Positions 1 through 5,527 of a DNA stretch of 9,821 nt are shown here, one piece after another. The stretch spans positions 1-9,821 of the forward strand of contig JAGBYS010000053.1 in the NCBI GenBank assembly GCA_017628675.1, read 5' to 3'. The position numbers were made by a program, and so were the translations under genes. The stretch's first letter is position 1. Every line of letters starts with the position of its first letter. The notes beneath the pieces are model-generated. The model searched no databases. It saw only the letters and a list, made by a program, of their open reading frames with translations, and had not been told where the DNA came from. Source of the stretch: Tidjanibacter sp. (GTDB lineage: Bacteria > Bacteroidota > Bacteroidia > Bacteroidales > Rikenellaceae).

Positions 1-27
1 CATAGAAATAAAACAATATAGACCTCT

Positions 28-687
28 ATGAAACACCTTCGCACACTCACTCTGCTCACCGCACTAACGCTCCTTACCACCATATCGCTGCCCGCCTCGG
101 CCCAGAGATTTAGCCTCGGCTTCAGGGATGGCGTGTCGCTGTCGTGGCTTGCGGGCATAGAGAACACCCTGCCTCTGGCGGGCTTCTATGTGGGCGTTAC
201 GGCCGACTATATGGTTAGCGACAACTGGGCCGTCGGTATCGACGCAACCCTTGCCGAGCAGGGCGCACAGTGCCTGCCCAATGGCGATGATGTAGCGATG
301 ACATACTCCTTCGACTACCTCAACATCCCCGTTTTGGCACGCTACTGCCTCCCCTTCGGCTCGGACCAACTCCTCACCCTCTCGGCCGGTGCACAGGTGG
401 GACTCTTCCTGCTCGGCAGTTACGAATATACCGCTCCCTCGGTGCTTGGTGACGAGATGATCAGTGGCAACGGCTACCTCGACAGCAGCTCCTTCCACCC
501 TATGGACTTCGGCATCGTGGCGGCTGTGGAGTATGGAATGGGAGATTTCTCCATTGAGGCTCGTTACACGCTGGGCATCACCCAGACCCACAACGGCATC
601 TCCAACACCCTGAACGGCTACTACTACATATCGGTGCCCGACAACCGCAACTCGGTATTCCAGCTCGGCACGGTTTATAGGTTTTAG
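28..687 (+). CDS. Outer-membrane beta-barrel protein, OMP_b-brl_2/PorT-like
   Basis: A 219-residue exported protein, probably an eight-strand-type barrel in the outer membrane; substrate or partner unknown. Residues 1-25 form a clear Sec signal peptide: Lys/Arg near the N-terminus, a long Leu/Thr-rich core, then PASA before Gln-26 as a likely SPase I site. The mature part alternates polar and hydrophobic residues, with Gly/aromatic turns and segments typical of this family (YLNIPVLARYC about residue 97, LSAGAQVGLFL about 118, IEARYTLGIT about 176). It ends in Tyr-Arg-Phe; a terminal aromatic is usual for outer-membrane barrels. The start is the first ATG of the frame and sits directly before the signal peptide. 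It is the only plus-strand gene here, convergent with ssb and followed by the shared terminator. Its promoter would lie mostly outside the window. The family call rests on pattern, not on a search. Confidence 0.78.
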   Translation: MKHLRTLTLLTALTLLTTISLPASAQRFSLGFRDGVSLSWLAGIENTLPLAGFYVGVTADYMVSDNWAVGIDATLAEQGAQCLPNGDDVAMTYSFDYLNIPVLARYCLPFGSDQLLTLSAGAQVGLFLLGSYEYTAPSVLGDEMISGNGYLDSSSFHPMDFGIVAAVEYGMGDFSIEARYTLGITQTHNGISNTLNGYYYISVPDNRNSVFQLGTVYRF

Positions 688-721
688 TCCGTAGGGCCCC
701 CACTCTACCCCTCCTGAACAC

Positions 722-739
722 CCTTTATATTATATAAGG
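722..739. other. Small AT-rich imperfect palindrome after the barrel gene
   Basis: A CCTTTATAT / TATATAAGG imperfect inverted repeat lies between the barrel gene stop and the main terminator. It may add structure to the 3' end of the plus-strand transcript. It is weak on its own, and no function is claimed. Confidence 0.3.
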
Positions 740-744
740 TATAT

Positions 745-795
745 ACAAAGACAAAAAACACGGGTATTAAAATTAATACCCGTGTTTTTCTTTGT
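745..795. terminator. Bidirectional intrinsic terminator between the convergent barrel gene and ssb unit
   Basis: A perfect 17-base inverted repeat (754-770 with 773-789) contains the GC core CACGGGTATTAA and is flanked by A5/T5. Outside it, ACAAAG (745-750) pairs with CTTTGT (790-795) across a 3-base bulge. Read on plus, the hairpin ends in TTTTTCTTTGT; read on minus it ends in TTTTTTGTCTTTGT. Both directions therefore have the U-rich tail of a Rho-independent terminator. The position between two convergent units fits use by both. Confidence 0.9.
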
Positions 796-798
796 CCA

Positions 799-826
799 AA
801 GTCTAAGGTCTAACGACTAACTGACC
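799..826. repeat. Degenerate heptad repeat, four units
   Basis: Four consecutive 7-base units: AAGTCTA, AGGTCTA, ACGACTA, ACTGACC. The first two match the reverse complement of the tract at 947-974. It sits immediately beside the terminator and overlaps the end of a possible 27-codon ORF on minus. Confidence 0.6.
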
Positions 827-946
827 TACGGCCGAGCTCTTACGAGTAGCTATTGCCCATCGTTTCAAAGTATTATTACCAGCCATAATAGACTCCCTTG
901 CCCCTTAGGCTCAATGTGATTTGTAGGATGCTAAGAATTTAAATCT

Positions 947-974
947 TTTAGACTTTAGACTTTAGACCTTCGAC
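947..974. repeat. Heptad tandem repeat (TTTAGAC)3 plus one degenerate unit
   Basis: Three perfect copies of TTTAGAC (947-967) followed by CTTCGAC, ending seven bases before the ssb stop codon. The units are inverted relative to the tract at 799-826. A seven-base period in non-coding DNA is not explained by codon structure. Confidence 0.85.
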
Positions 975-980
975 TATTAC

Positions 981-1457
981 CTAGAATGGCAGGTCGTCGA
1001 GCGAGTCCTCCATTGTGGGCTGGATGGCAGGAGCCGCAGGGGCTGCTGCAGGCTGGGGCGCAGGGGTGTAGGTCTGCGCTGCACCATAGTTCTGGGGAGC
1101 CGAAGGCTCACTCTGCGCTGCACCACCCTCGCGGCGGCCCAGGAGTTTCATATCGTCGGCCATAATCTCCGTGGAGTAGCGTTTGTTGCCCGTCTGGTCG
1201 GTCCACTCGCGGGTGCGGAGGCGGCCCTCCACATAGATCTGCGAGCCCTTCTTCACGAACCTATCCACCACATCGGCCAGGTTGCGCCAGAGGGTGATGG
1301 TGTGCCACTCGGTGTGCTCGGTGGCCTGCTGTGTTTCGCGGTTGTAGAATCGCTCGGAGGTGGCAAGCCTAACGCGTGCGGTCTTCACGCCACTCTCCAG
1401 GGTGCGCACCTCGGGGTCCATACCCACATTGCCCACCAATATAACTTTGTTAATCAT
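981..1457 (-). CDS. ssb: Single-stranded DNA-binding protein SSB
   Basis: This protein binds and protects single-stranded DNA in replication, recombination and repair, and recruits partner proteins through its C-terminal tip. At 158 residues it has the usual bacterial layout. Residues 1-108 form the OB fold, starting MINKVILVGNVGMDPE, with the family signatures WHTITLW (51-57), GSQIYVEGRL (71-80) and the YSTEIMADDMKLL strand (94-106). Residues 109-148 form a flexible Gly/Ala/Pro/Gln linker. The acidic tip is DSLDDLPF, the interaction motif for exonucleases, helicases and polymerase subunits. The start is the only ATG that gives the full first strand. It is last in the minus-strand run, 42 bases after the phosphorylase gene, so co-transcription with purine salvage is possible; termination would be at the hairpin downstream. 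Confidence 0.97.
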   Translation of the reverse strand: MINKVILVGNVGMDPEVRTLESGVKTARVRLATSERFYNRETQQATEHTEWHTITLWRNLADVVDRFVKKGSQIYVEGRLRTREWTDQTGNKRYSTEIMADDMKLLGRREGGAAQSEPSAPQNYGAAQTYTPAPQPAAAPAAPAIQPTMEDSLDDLPF

Positions 1458-1499
1458 AGTGTGTTTCTTATTATTTAATAGGTGTAAGATCTGTGTGTT

Positions 1500-2300
1500 T
1501 TAAAGGGTTTTGAGCAGCTCGGTGAAGAGTTTGGTCATATTCTTCTCGGCGAGCTTGCCGTTCTCCTGCACCTCCTCGTGGGAGATGGAGGTGTTCTCCA
1601 TAGTGTCGGTGATGATCGACACGCCGAAGACGGGGATGTCCATATGGCGTGCGGCAATAACCTCGGGGGCTGTGGACATACCCACAGCGTCGCCACCAAT
1701 CAGCTTCACCCACATATACTCCTTGGGAGTCTCGAAGGTGGGGCCTGTCAGAGCCACATAGCAGCCATACTGGAGTTTGATACCCTCCCTCTCGGCAATC
1801 TTCGTTGCCTTCTCGATGAGCTCGGGGTTATAGGCGTCGTTCATTGCAGGGAAGCGGGGGCCGAGTTCGTCGATGTTGCGACCGATAAGGGGGTTGGGGA
1901 TGAGGTTTATGTGATCGTTGATGACCATCACATCGCCCACACGGAAGGTGGAGTTCATCGAGCCCGCAGCATTGGACACAAAGAGGGTCTTAATGCCGAG
2001 GAATTTCATCACACGCACGGGGAAGACCACCTGCTGTGCGGTGTAACCCTCGTAGTAGTGGAACCTACCCTGCATAGCCACCACCTTCTTGCCGCCCAGC
2101 GTGCCCATAATGAGCCTTCCGCTGTGGCCCTCGACTGTCGAGGTGGGGAAGTGGGGAATCTCTCCGTAGGGGATGGAGTGCTCGATGTCGATCTTCTCCA
2201 CCAGGCCACCAAGGCCTGTGCCGAGGATGATGCCCACCTCGGGGGTGAAGTGTGTGCGCTCGGCGATATAGGCCGCCGCAGCTTTTATGTTGTTAATCAT
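1500..2300 (-). CDS. punA: Purine nucleoside phosphorylase, trimeric type; downstream copy with Asn-to-Asp at the base-binding site
   Basis: Predicted cytosolic enzyme cleaving purine nucleosides with phosphate to free base and (deoxy)ribose-1-phosphate (PNP/UDP family, class I trimeric type), 266 residues. Visible signatures: phosphate loop GIILGTGLGGL (23-33), EGHSGRL with His-59, MQGRFHYYEGY with Arg-79, His-81 and Tyr-83, SNAAGSMN (109-116), GPRFPAMNDAY (147-157), GPTFETPKEY with Phe-189/Glu-190, AVGMSTAPEV with Met-208, and the ribose-side His-241 in SHEEV. The residue equivalent to human PNP Asn-243, which contacts the purine O6/N7, is Asp-232 (codon 1605-1607), in IITD where its sister has IITN. 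The next loop is also rewritten and one residue shorter. By my hand alignment it is about 69% identical to the upstream copy, 38 bases away. Family confident; substrate preference uncertain. Confidence 0.92.
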   Translation of the reverse strand: MINNIKAAAAYIAERTHFTPEVGIILGTGLGGLVEKIDIEHSIPYGEIPHFPTSTVEGHSGRLIMGTLGGKKVVAMQGRFHYYEGYTAQQVVFPVRVMKFLGIKTLFVSNAAGSMNSTFRVGDVMVINDHINLIPNPLIGRNIDELGPRFPAMNDAYNPELIEKATKIAEREGIKLQYGCYVALTGPTFETPKEYMWVKLIGGDAVGMSTAPEVIAARHMDIPVFGVSIITDTMENTSISHEEVQENGKLAEKNMTKLFTELLKTL

Positions 2301-2338
2301 AATCCTTCGTTTGTCGGTTTGGTTGAATTATTGTTGTA

Positions 2339-3142
2339 CTACATCCTTTTGAGCATACCCATAATGAGCGAGGTCATCCTCTTCTCGGCCTTAGCACCCT
2401 CCTGCTGCACCTCCTCGTGGGTCGACTTCTGACCGCTGAAGGCAGCGTTGGTGATAATGGAGATGCCGAAGACGGGCAGACCCATATGCCTTGCGGCAAT
2501 GACCTCGGGAGTGGTCGACATACCAACGGCATCACCACCGATAGCCTTGAAGTATCCATACTCCTTGGGGGTCTCAAAGGTGGGGCCTGTGGTGCCCACA
2601 TAGCAGCCATACTGGAGCTTGATGCCGTTCTCGGCTGCCACCTCCGTTGCCAACGCTTCGAGAGCCTTGCTATAGGGCTCGCTCATATCGGGGAAGCGGG
2701 GGCCGAGCTCGGGGCAGTTGGTGCCGATGAGCACATTGGGGATGAGGTTTATGTGGTCGGTGATGACCATCAGGTCGCCCACACGGAACGACGAGTTGAT
2801 ACCGCCACTCGCATTGGACACAAACAGTGTCTTAATGCCGAGCATCTTCATCACGCGAACGGGGAAGACCACCTGCTCGGGAGCATAGCCCTCGTAGTAG
2901 TGGAACCTGCCCTGCATTGCAACAACCCTCTTGCCACCCAGGGTGCCGAAGATGAGCCTACCTGCGTGGCCCTCGACGGTCGAGATGGGGAAGTTAGGGA
3001 TCTCGTTATAGGGTAACGAGTGGGCAATCTCGATGTGGTTTACCAGGCCGCCGAGGCCGGTGCCGAGGATGATGCCCACCTCGGGCTCGAAAGCCACCTT
3101 CTCATTGATAAATGAGGCTGTGTTTTTAATCTTCTCTATCAT
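2339..3142 (-). CDS. punA: Purine nucleoside phosphorylase, trimeric type; upstream copy with canonical Asn
   Basis: Predicted inosine/guanosine phosphorylase of purine salvage, 267 residues. It has the full class I set: GTGLGGL phosphate loop (27-33), EGHAGRL with His-59, MQGRFHYYEGY (77-86), GPRFPDMSEPY (147-157), TGPTFETPKEY with Glu-190, VGMSTTPEV with Met-208, IITN with Asn-232 (equivalent to human Asn-243), and His-242 in THEEV. One departure is Ser-112 in NASGG, where the usual sequence is NAAGG. The ATG overlaps the lpxK stop by four bases (ATGA), which fixes the start and suggests translational coupling to lpxK. This looks like the conventional enzyme of the pair and the likely ancestor-like copy. 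Exact substrate range cannot be read from sequence. Confidence 0.94.
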   Translation of the reverse strand: MIEKIKNTASFINEKVAFEPEVGIILGTGLGGLVNHIEIAHSLPYNEIPNFPISTVEGHAGRLIFGTLGGKRVVAMQGRFHYYEGYAPEQVVFPVRVMKMLGIKTLFVSNASGGINSSFRVGDLMVITDHINLIPNVLIGTNCPELGPRFPDMSEPYSKALEALATEVAAENGIKLQYGCYVGTTGPTFETPKEYGYFKAIGGDAVGMSTTPEVIAARHMGLPVFGISIITNAAFSGQKSTHEEVQQEGAKAEKRMTSLIMGMLKRM

Positions 3143-4188
3143 ATCTTTTTATCTTTAAGTTCGTTCTTAATCTTCTGAATGAGTTTGTCGGAGTCGCCAT
3201 CGCGGAAGTTTATCTCGATGGGCAACACAAACAGTCGCCTCTGCAACCTCTCGGGGATATATTTTCTCGAGGTGAGTTTCACTCCATCCTTCTCGGTGGT
3301 TACCACAACAACATTTTTGCCGTAGAGCTCCAGCGACTCCATAATTTTTCTTATATCCCTCACTTTGTAGTTGTGATGGTCGCCGAAGACAATCTTATCG
3401 ACCACGGTATAGCGCTGCGAGAGCGAGTCGAAGAACCTGTCGGGGTTGGCTATGCCCGCAAAGGCGATGACCTTACAACCCTCGGGAATCCTGGCGGGGG
3501 CCACATCGGAGAAGATGGGGGTGGGCTCACACTGCTTGATGTCCGTATAGAATACGCTCTGGTATGGCGAGGGGTTGAGTTCCTTGCGCGCAAGTTCGCG
3601 ATCCAGGGGCGAGAGGTTCTTGGGGGTCTTGGTGATGATCAACACCGAGGCACGGTAGAGTTGCGAGGGGCTGTCGCGCAGTGTGCCTGCGGGCAACATT
3701 TTGTTGTGATAGGGGGGAAGCGAGTAGTCCGACAGGAGCATACTCACCGAAGGTGAGAGGCTGCGGTGCTGGAAGCCGTCATCCATAATGACCAGCCCCA
3801 CCTCGGGGTGCTCCTCCTTGATGCGGCGCACACCCTCAATCCTATTTTCGCAGACAACCACTACGGCCTCGGGGAATTTGCGCTTTATCTGCTTGGGCTC
3901 GTCGCCCACCTTGCGATAGGAGTCGCCCACCTGGACCTCGATGTAGCCCTTGGTGCGGCGGCGGTAGCCCCTGGAGAGGACCGCCACACAGTACTCACGC
4001 GAGAGGTTGCGCACAAGGAACTCCACAACGGGAGTCTTGCCTGTGCCTCCCACAGCAAGGTTGCCGACACAGATGGTCGGGATGTCCATCTGGTGGCTGC
4101 GCAGAATATTCATATCATAGAGCCAGTTGCGGAACCCAACTCCGATTCCGTACAACCACGCGGCTATGCCCTTCAGTATTCCCATCAT
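3139..4188 (-). CDS. lpxK: Tetraacyldisaccharide 4'-kinase LpxK
   Basis: Phosphorylates the 4' position of the lipid A disaccharide precursor with ATP at the cytoplasmic face of the inner membrane, giving lipid IVA. Length 349 is normal. Residues 5-26 form the amphipathic/hydrophobic N-terminal anchor. The P-loop is GNLAVGGTGKTP (42-53). The VGDEP segment carries Asp-96, matching the catalytic-base position in studied LpxK. Also present are MDDGFQHR (135-142), LPAGTLRDSP (165-174), FAGIANP (243-249), FGDHHNY (268-274) and TTEKDGVKL (297-305), all family hallmarks. Two ATGs are adjacent (codons 1 and 2), so the start could be three bases later. Its stop overlaps the downstream phosphorylase start. 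The 77-base upstream gap contains a C7 run (4249-4255) and no clear promoter. It implies an LPS-bearing Gram-negative envelope. Confidence 0.96.
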   Translation of the reverse strand: MMGILKGIAAWLYGIGVGFRNWLYDMNILRSHQMDIPTICVGNLAVGGTGKTPVVEFLVRNLSREYCVAVLSRGYRRRTKGYIEVQVGDSYRKVGDEPKQIKRKFPEAVVVVCENRIEGVRRIKEEHPEVGLVIMDDGFQHRSLSPSVSMLLSDYSLPPYHNKMLPAGTLRDSPSQLYRASVLIITKTPKNLSPLDRELARKELNPSPYQSVFYTDIKQCEPTPIFSDVAPARIPEGCKVIAFAGIANPDRFFDSLSQRYTVVDKIVFGDHHNYKVRDIRKIMESLELYGKNVVVVTTEKDGVKLTSRKYIPERLQRRLFVLPIEINFRDGDSDKLIQKIKNELKDKKI

Positions 4189-4265
4189 AAATCTCTCAAC
4201 TCTATTCTTTTAGTTAGGTAGTTTAGGTTCTCTCTTGTTTGTTTTTCTCCCCCCCACGGTTGCGG

Positions 4266-4784
4266 CTACTCGTCACGCGAGCAGCGAGCCTTGGTGGCCA
4301 GAATCTGTCCACGGAGCAGTTCGGGCGCCGCACAACTTACCAGGTAGCGGCGGTGGGAGGTGTGGATTGCCACACAGCCCTCTCTGGTGGTAAGGTAGCA
4401 TCTGTAGACTCTCCACGAGGCCAAATCGAGCCAAAATCCGCAGTAGCCGCCAAAGCCACAAGTGCCCAGCAGGGGTAGTTTATGTCGGAGTGCTCCACCC
4501 TCCACCACCTCAACATCCACAATGCTGCTCATTCGGATGTAGGTGGTCTCCACAAGGCAGCGTAGCTCCAACTCCTCATCGGAGAGGATTATGCGTCGTG
4601 GCAGCGAAAGTAGCGCCAGGGCCACCAATGCTACGGCCACGGAGGTTGTCCAGGCGGCCAGGTAGGTCGCTCCCCCCGAGAGGGCAAAGAGCACCACGCA
4701 CAACACCACGAGCAGCAGCAAAACCACCGCTGTGATTGTTCGCGCCCTGCGGTCCAGGCGGCCATATCGCATTGTTAGCCTCAT
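4266..4784 (-). CDS. Two-TM membrane protein with bacterial PH-like domain
   Basis: A 172-residue protein of unknown role. Residues 1-16 are strongly basic, followed by two hydrophobic helices (about 17-35 and 42-61) and a roughly 110-residue soluble part, probably cytoplasmic by the positive-inside rule. The soluble part begins with strand-like IILSDEELELR. It contains GTCGFGGYCGFW (107-118) and then TTREGCVAIHTSHRRYLVSC (132-151), a pattern I associate with the bacterial PH domain family bPH_5 (PF10882). That link is from memory and needs a profile search. It has seven cysteines, all in the soluble part. A second in-frame ATG at codon 5 is an alternative start. It lies between ispD and lpxK in the same direction, so an envelope-linked role is plausible but is inference. 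Confidence 0.68.
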   Translation of the reverse strand: MRLTMRYGRLDRRARTITAVVLLLLVVLCVVLFALSGGATYLAAWTTSVAVALVALALLSLPRRIILSDEELELRCLVETTYIRMSSIVDVEVVEGGALRHKLPLLGTCGFGGYCGFWLDLASWRVYRCYLTTREGCVAIHTSHRRYLVSCAAPELLRGQILATKARCSRDE

Positions 4785-4791
4785 AATTAGC

Positions 4792-4812
4792 TATCAGTTG
4801 TCAGTTATCAGT
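4792..4812. repeat. Heptad tandem repeat, three units (TATCAGT/TGTCAGT)
   Basis: TATCAGT, TGTCAGT, TATCAGT in direct succession within the 53-base gap between ispD and the PH-domain gene. It has the same 7-base period as the other intergenic tracts here but a different unit sequence. A G/A-rich tract adjoins it. Confidence 0.85.
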
Positions 4813-4814
4813 TG

Positions 4815-4837
4815 CCTTTTAGCCCTTTTGGCCCTTT
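4815..4837 (-). repeat. Nine-base tandem repeat AAAGGGCYA directly after ispD
   Basis: Read on minus immediately after the ispD stop: AAAGGGCCA, AAAGGGCTA, AAAGG, an exact nine-base period with one variable base. It is followed after two bases by the heptad tract. A similar AGGG/CAAA stretch follows the heptads at the right edge of the window. Confidence 0.7.
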
Positions 4838-5515
4838 CTAAACCCTCGCCAGGGCCTCGGCAATAATTAGGTCCTCGGGGGTGGTTATCTTGATGTTGCG
4901 GCGCTCGCCCTCATAGTAGGCCAAGCGGACTCCCGAGAGCTCCACAACCGTAGCGTCGTCGGTGAAGAGTGGATTGGGCTCCGCACCATAAGCCTCCTTG
5001 AGCACCTCGGCAGCAAAGATCTGAGGGGTCTGCACCGCCTTGAGTCTTGAGCGGTCCACAACCTTCAGTTCGCCCTCGCTCTCCATACGGAACGAATCCA
5101 CGGCATCCACCACGGGGATTGCCGCACCATAGGTTGCCGCACACTCCAGCCCTCGCTCTATCATTCGGGCCGAGAGCAGAGGTCTGACGCCATCGTGGAT
5201 GGCCACCAGGTCGCACTCACCCAGCCTTGCGAGGCCGTTGCGCACCGACTCGAAGCGCGAGGCTCCACCGGCACACACCTTGCAGCGCTCCCCGTCAAGG
5301 CCCCTCTCGAGGGCTATCTCTCTCCAGCGAGCCATCTCCCCTTCGGGCAGCACGACAACTATCTCCTGGGCGTAGGGCTCCAGAGCACGGATGGTGCGCA
5401 CGAGGATATACTCGCCGCCCACCTTGAGGAACTGTTTGGGCACAGCGGCACCCATACGGCTGCCACTACCACCCGCCACAATCACCACGCCTACTCTCTT
5501 TTCGCCCCAAGCCAT
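4838..5515 (-). CDS. ispD: 2-C-methyl-D-erythritol 4-phosphate cytidylyltransferase IspD
   Basis: Third step of the MEP pathway: MEP plus CTP gives CDP-methylerythritol and pyrophosphate, on the way to IPP/DMAPP for quinones and undecaprenyl carriers. Length 225 is normal. Signatures: nucleotide loop VIVAGGSGSRMG (11-22) with Arg-20, PKQF with Lys-27, IHDGVRPL with Asp-108/Arg-111, LKAVQTPQIF (158-167), FTDDATVVE (184-192), and NIKITTPEDL with Lys-209. All key residues known from E. coli IspD are present. The ATG chosen gives the nucleotide loop its usual distance from the N-terminus. It starts 12 bases after the M23 peptidase stop, so the two are almost certainly co-transcribed. It shows the organism uses the MEP rather than the mevalonate route. 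Confidence 0.97.
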   Translation of the reverse strand: MAWGEKRVGVVIVAGGSGSRMGAAVPKQFLKVGGEYILVRTIRALEPYAQEIVVVLPEGEMARWREIALERGLDGERCKVCAGGASRFESVRNGLARLGECDLVAIHDGVRPLLSARMIERGLECAATYGAAIPVVDAVDSFRMESEGELKVVDRSRLKAVQTPQIFAAEVLKEAYGAEPNPLFTDDATVVELSGVRLAYYEGERRNIKITTPEDLIIAEALARV

Positions 5516-5527
5516 TATTTTGGGCCT

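Larger units (their letters stand above)
796..980 (-). other. Long 3' flank of ssb, with a possible 27-codon ORF
   Basis: These 185 bases lie between the ssb stop and the terminator and contain no recognised gene. Read on minus, an ATG at 886-884 opens a 27-codon frame ending at TAG 805-803. The peptide would be basic (three Arg, two Lys) and begin MAGNNTLKRW. A purine-rich stretch (CAAGGGAGTCTATT) lies just upstream of that ATG. The ORF end overlaps a heptad repeat, and short inverted heptad tracts lie at both ends of the segment. Coding is unproven: a frame this short can arise by chance. Alternatives are an untranslated 3' UTR or a small degenerate repeat element. Confidence 0.3.

Noticed and set aside
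796..980. tRNA or other classical structured RNA in the ssb 3' flank
   Set aside because: I could not fold a cloverleaf or recognise any known RNA motif; only heptad repeats and a short ORF are visible.
1578..2432. A 284-codon open frame on plus across both phosphorylase genes
   Set aside because: His/Gly/Val-rich shadow translation that crosses the gap between two clearly coding minus-strand genes; no recognisable domain or start context.
4249..4255. C7 homopolymer upstream of lpxK as a phase-variation switch
   Set aside because: Seven bases is short for slippage-driven switching, it lies in a gap about 60 bases before the start, and no promoter is visible for it to modulate.
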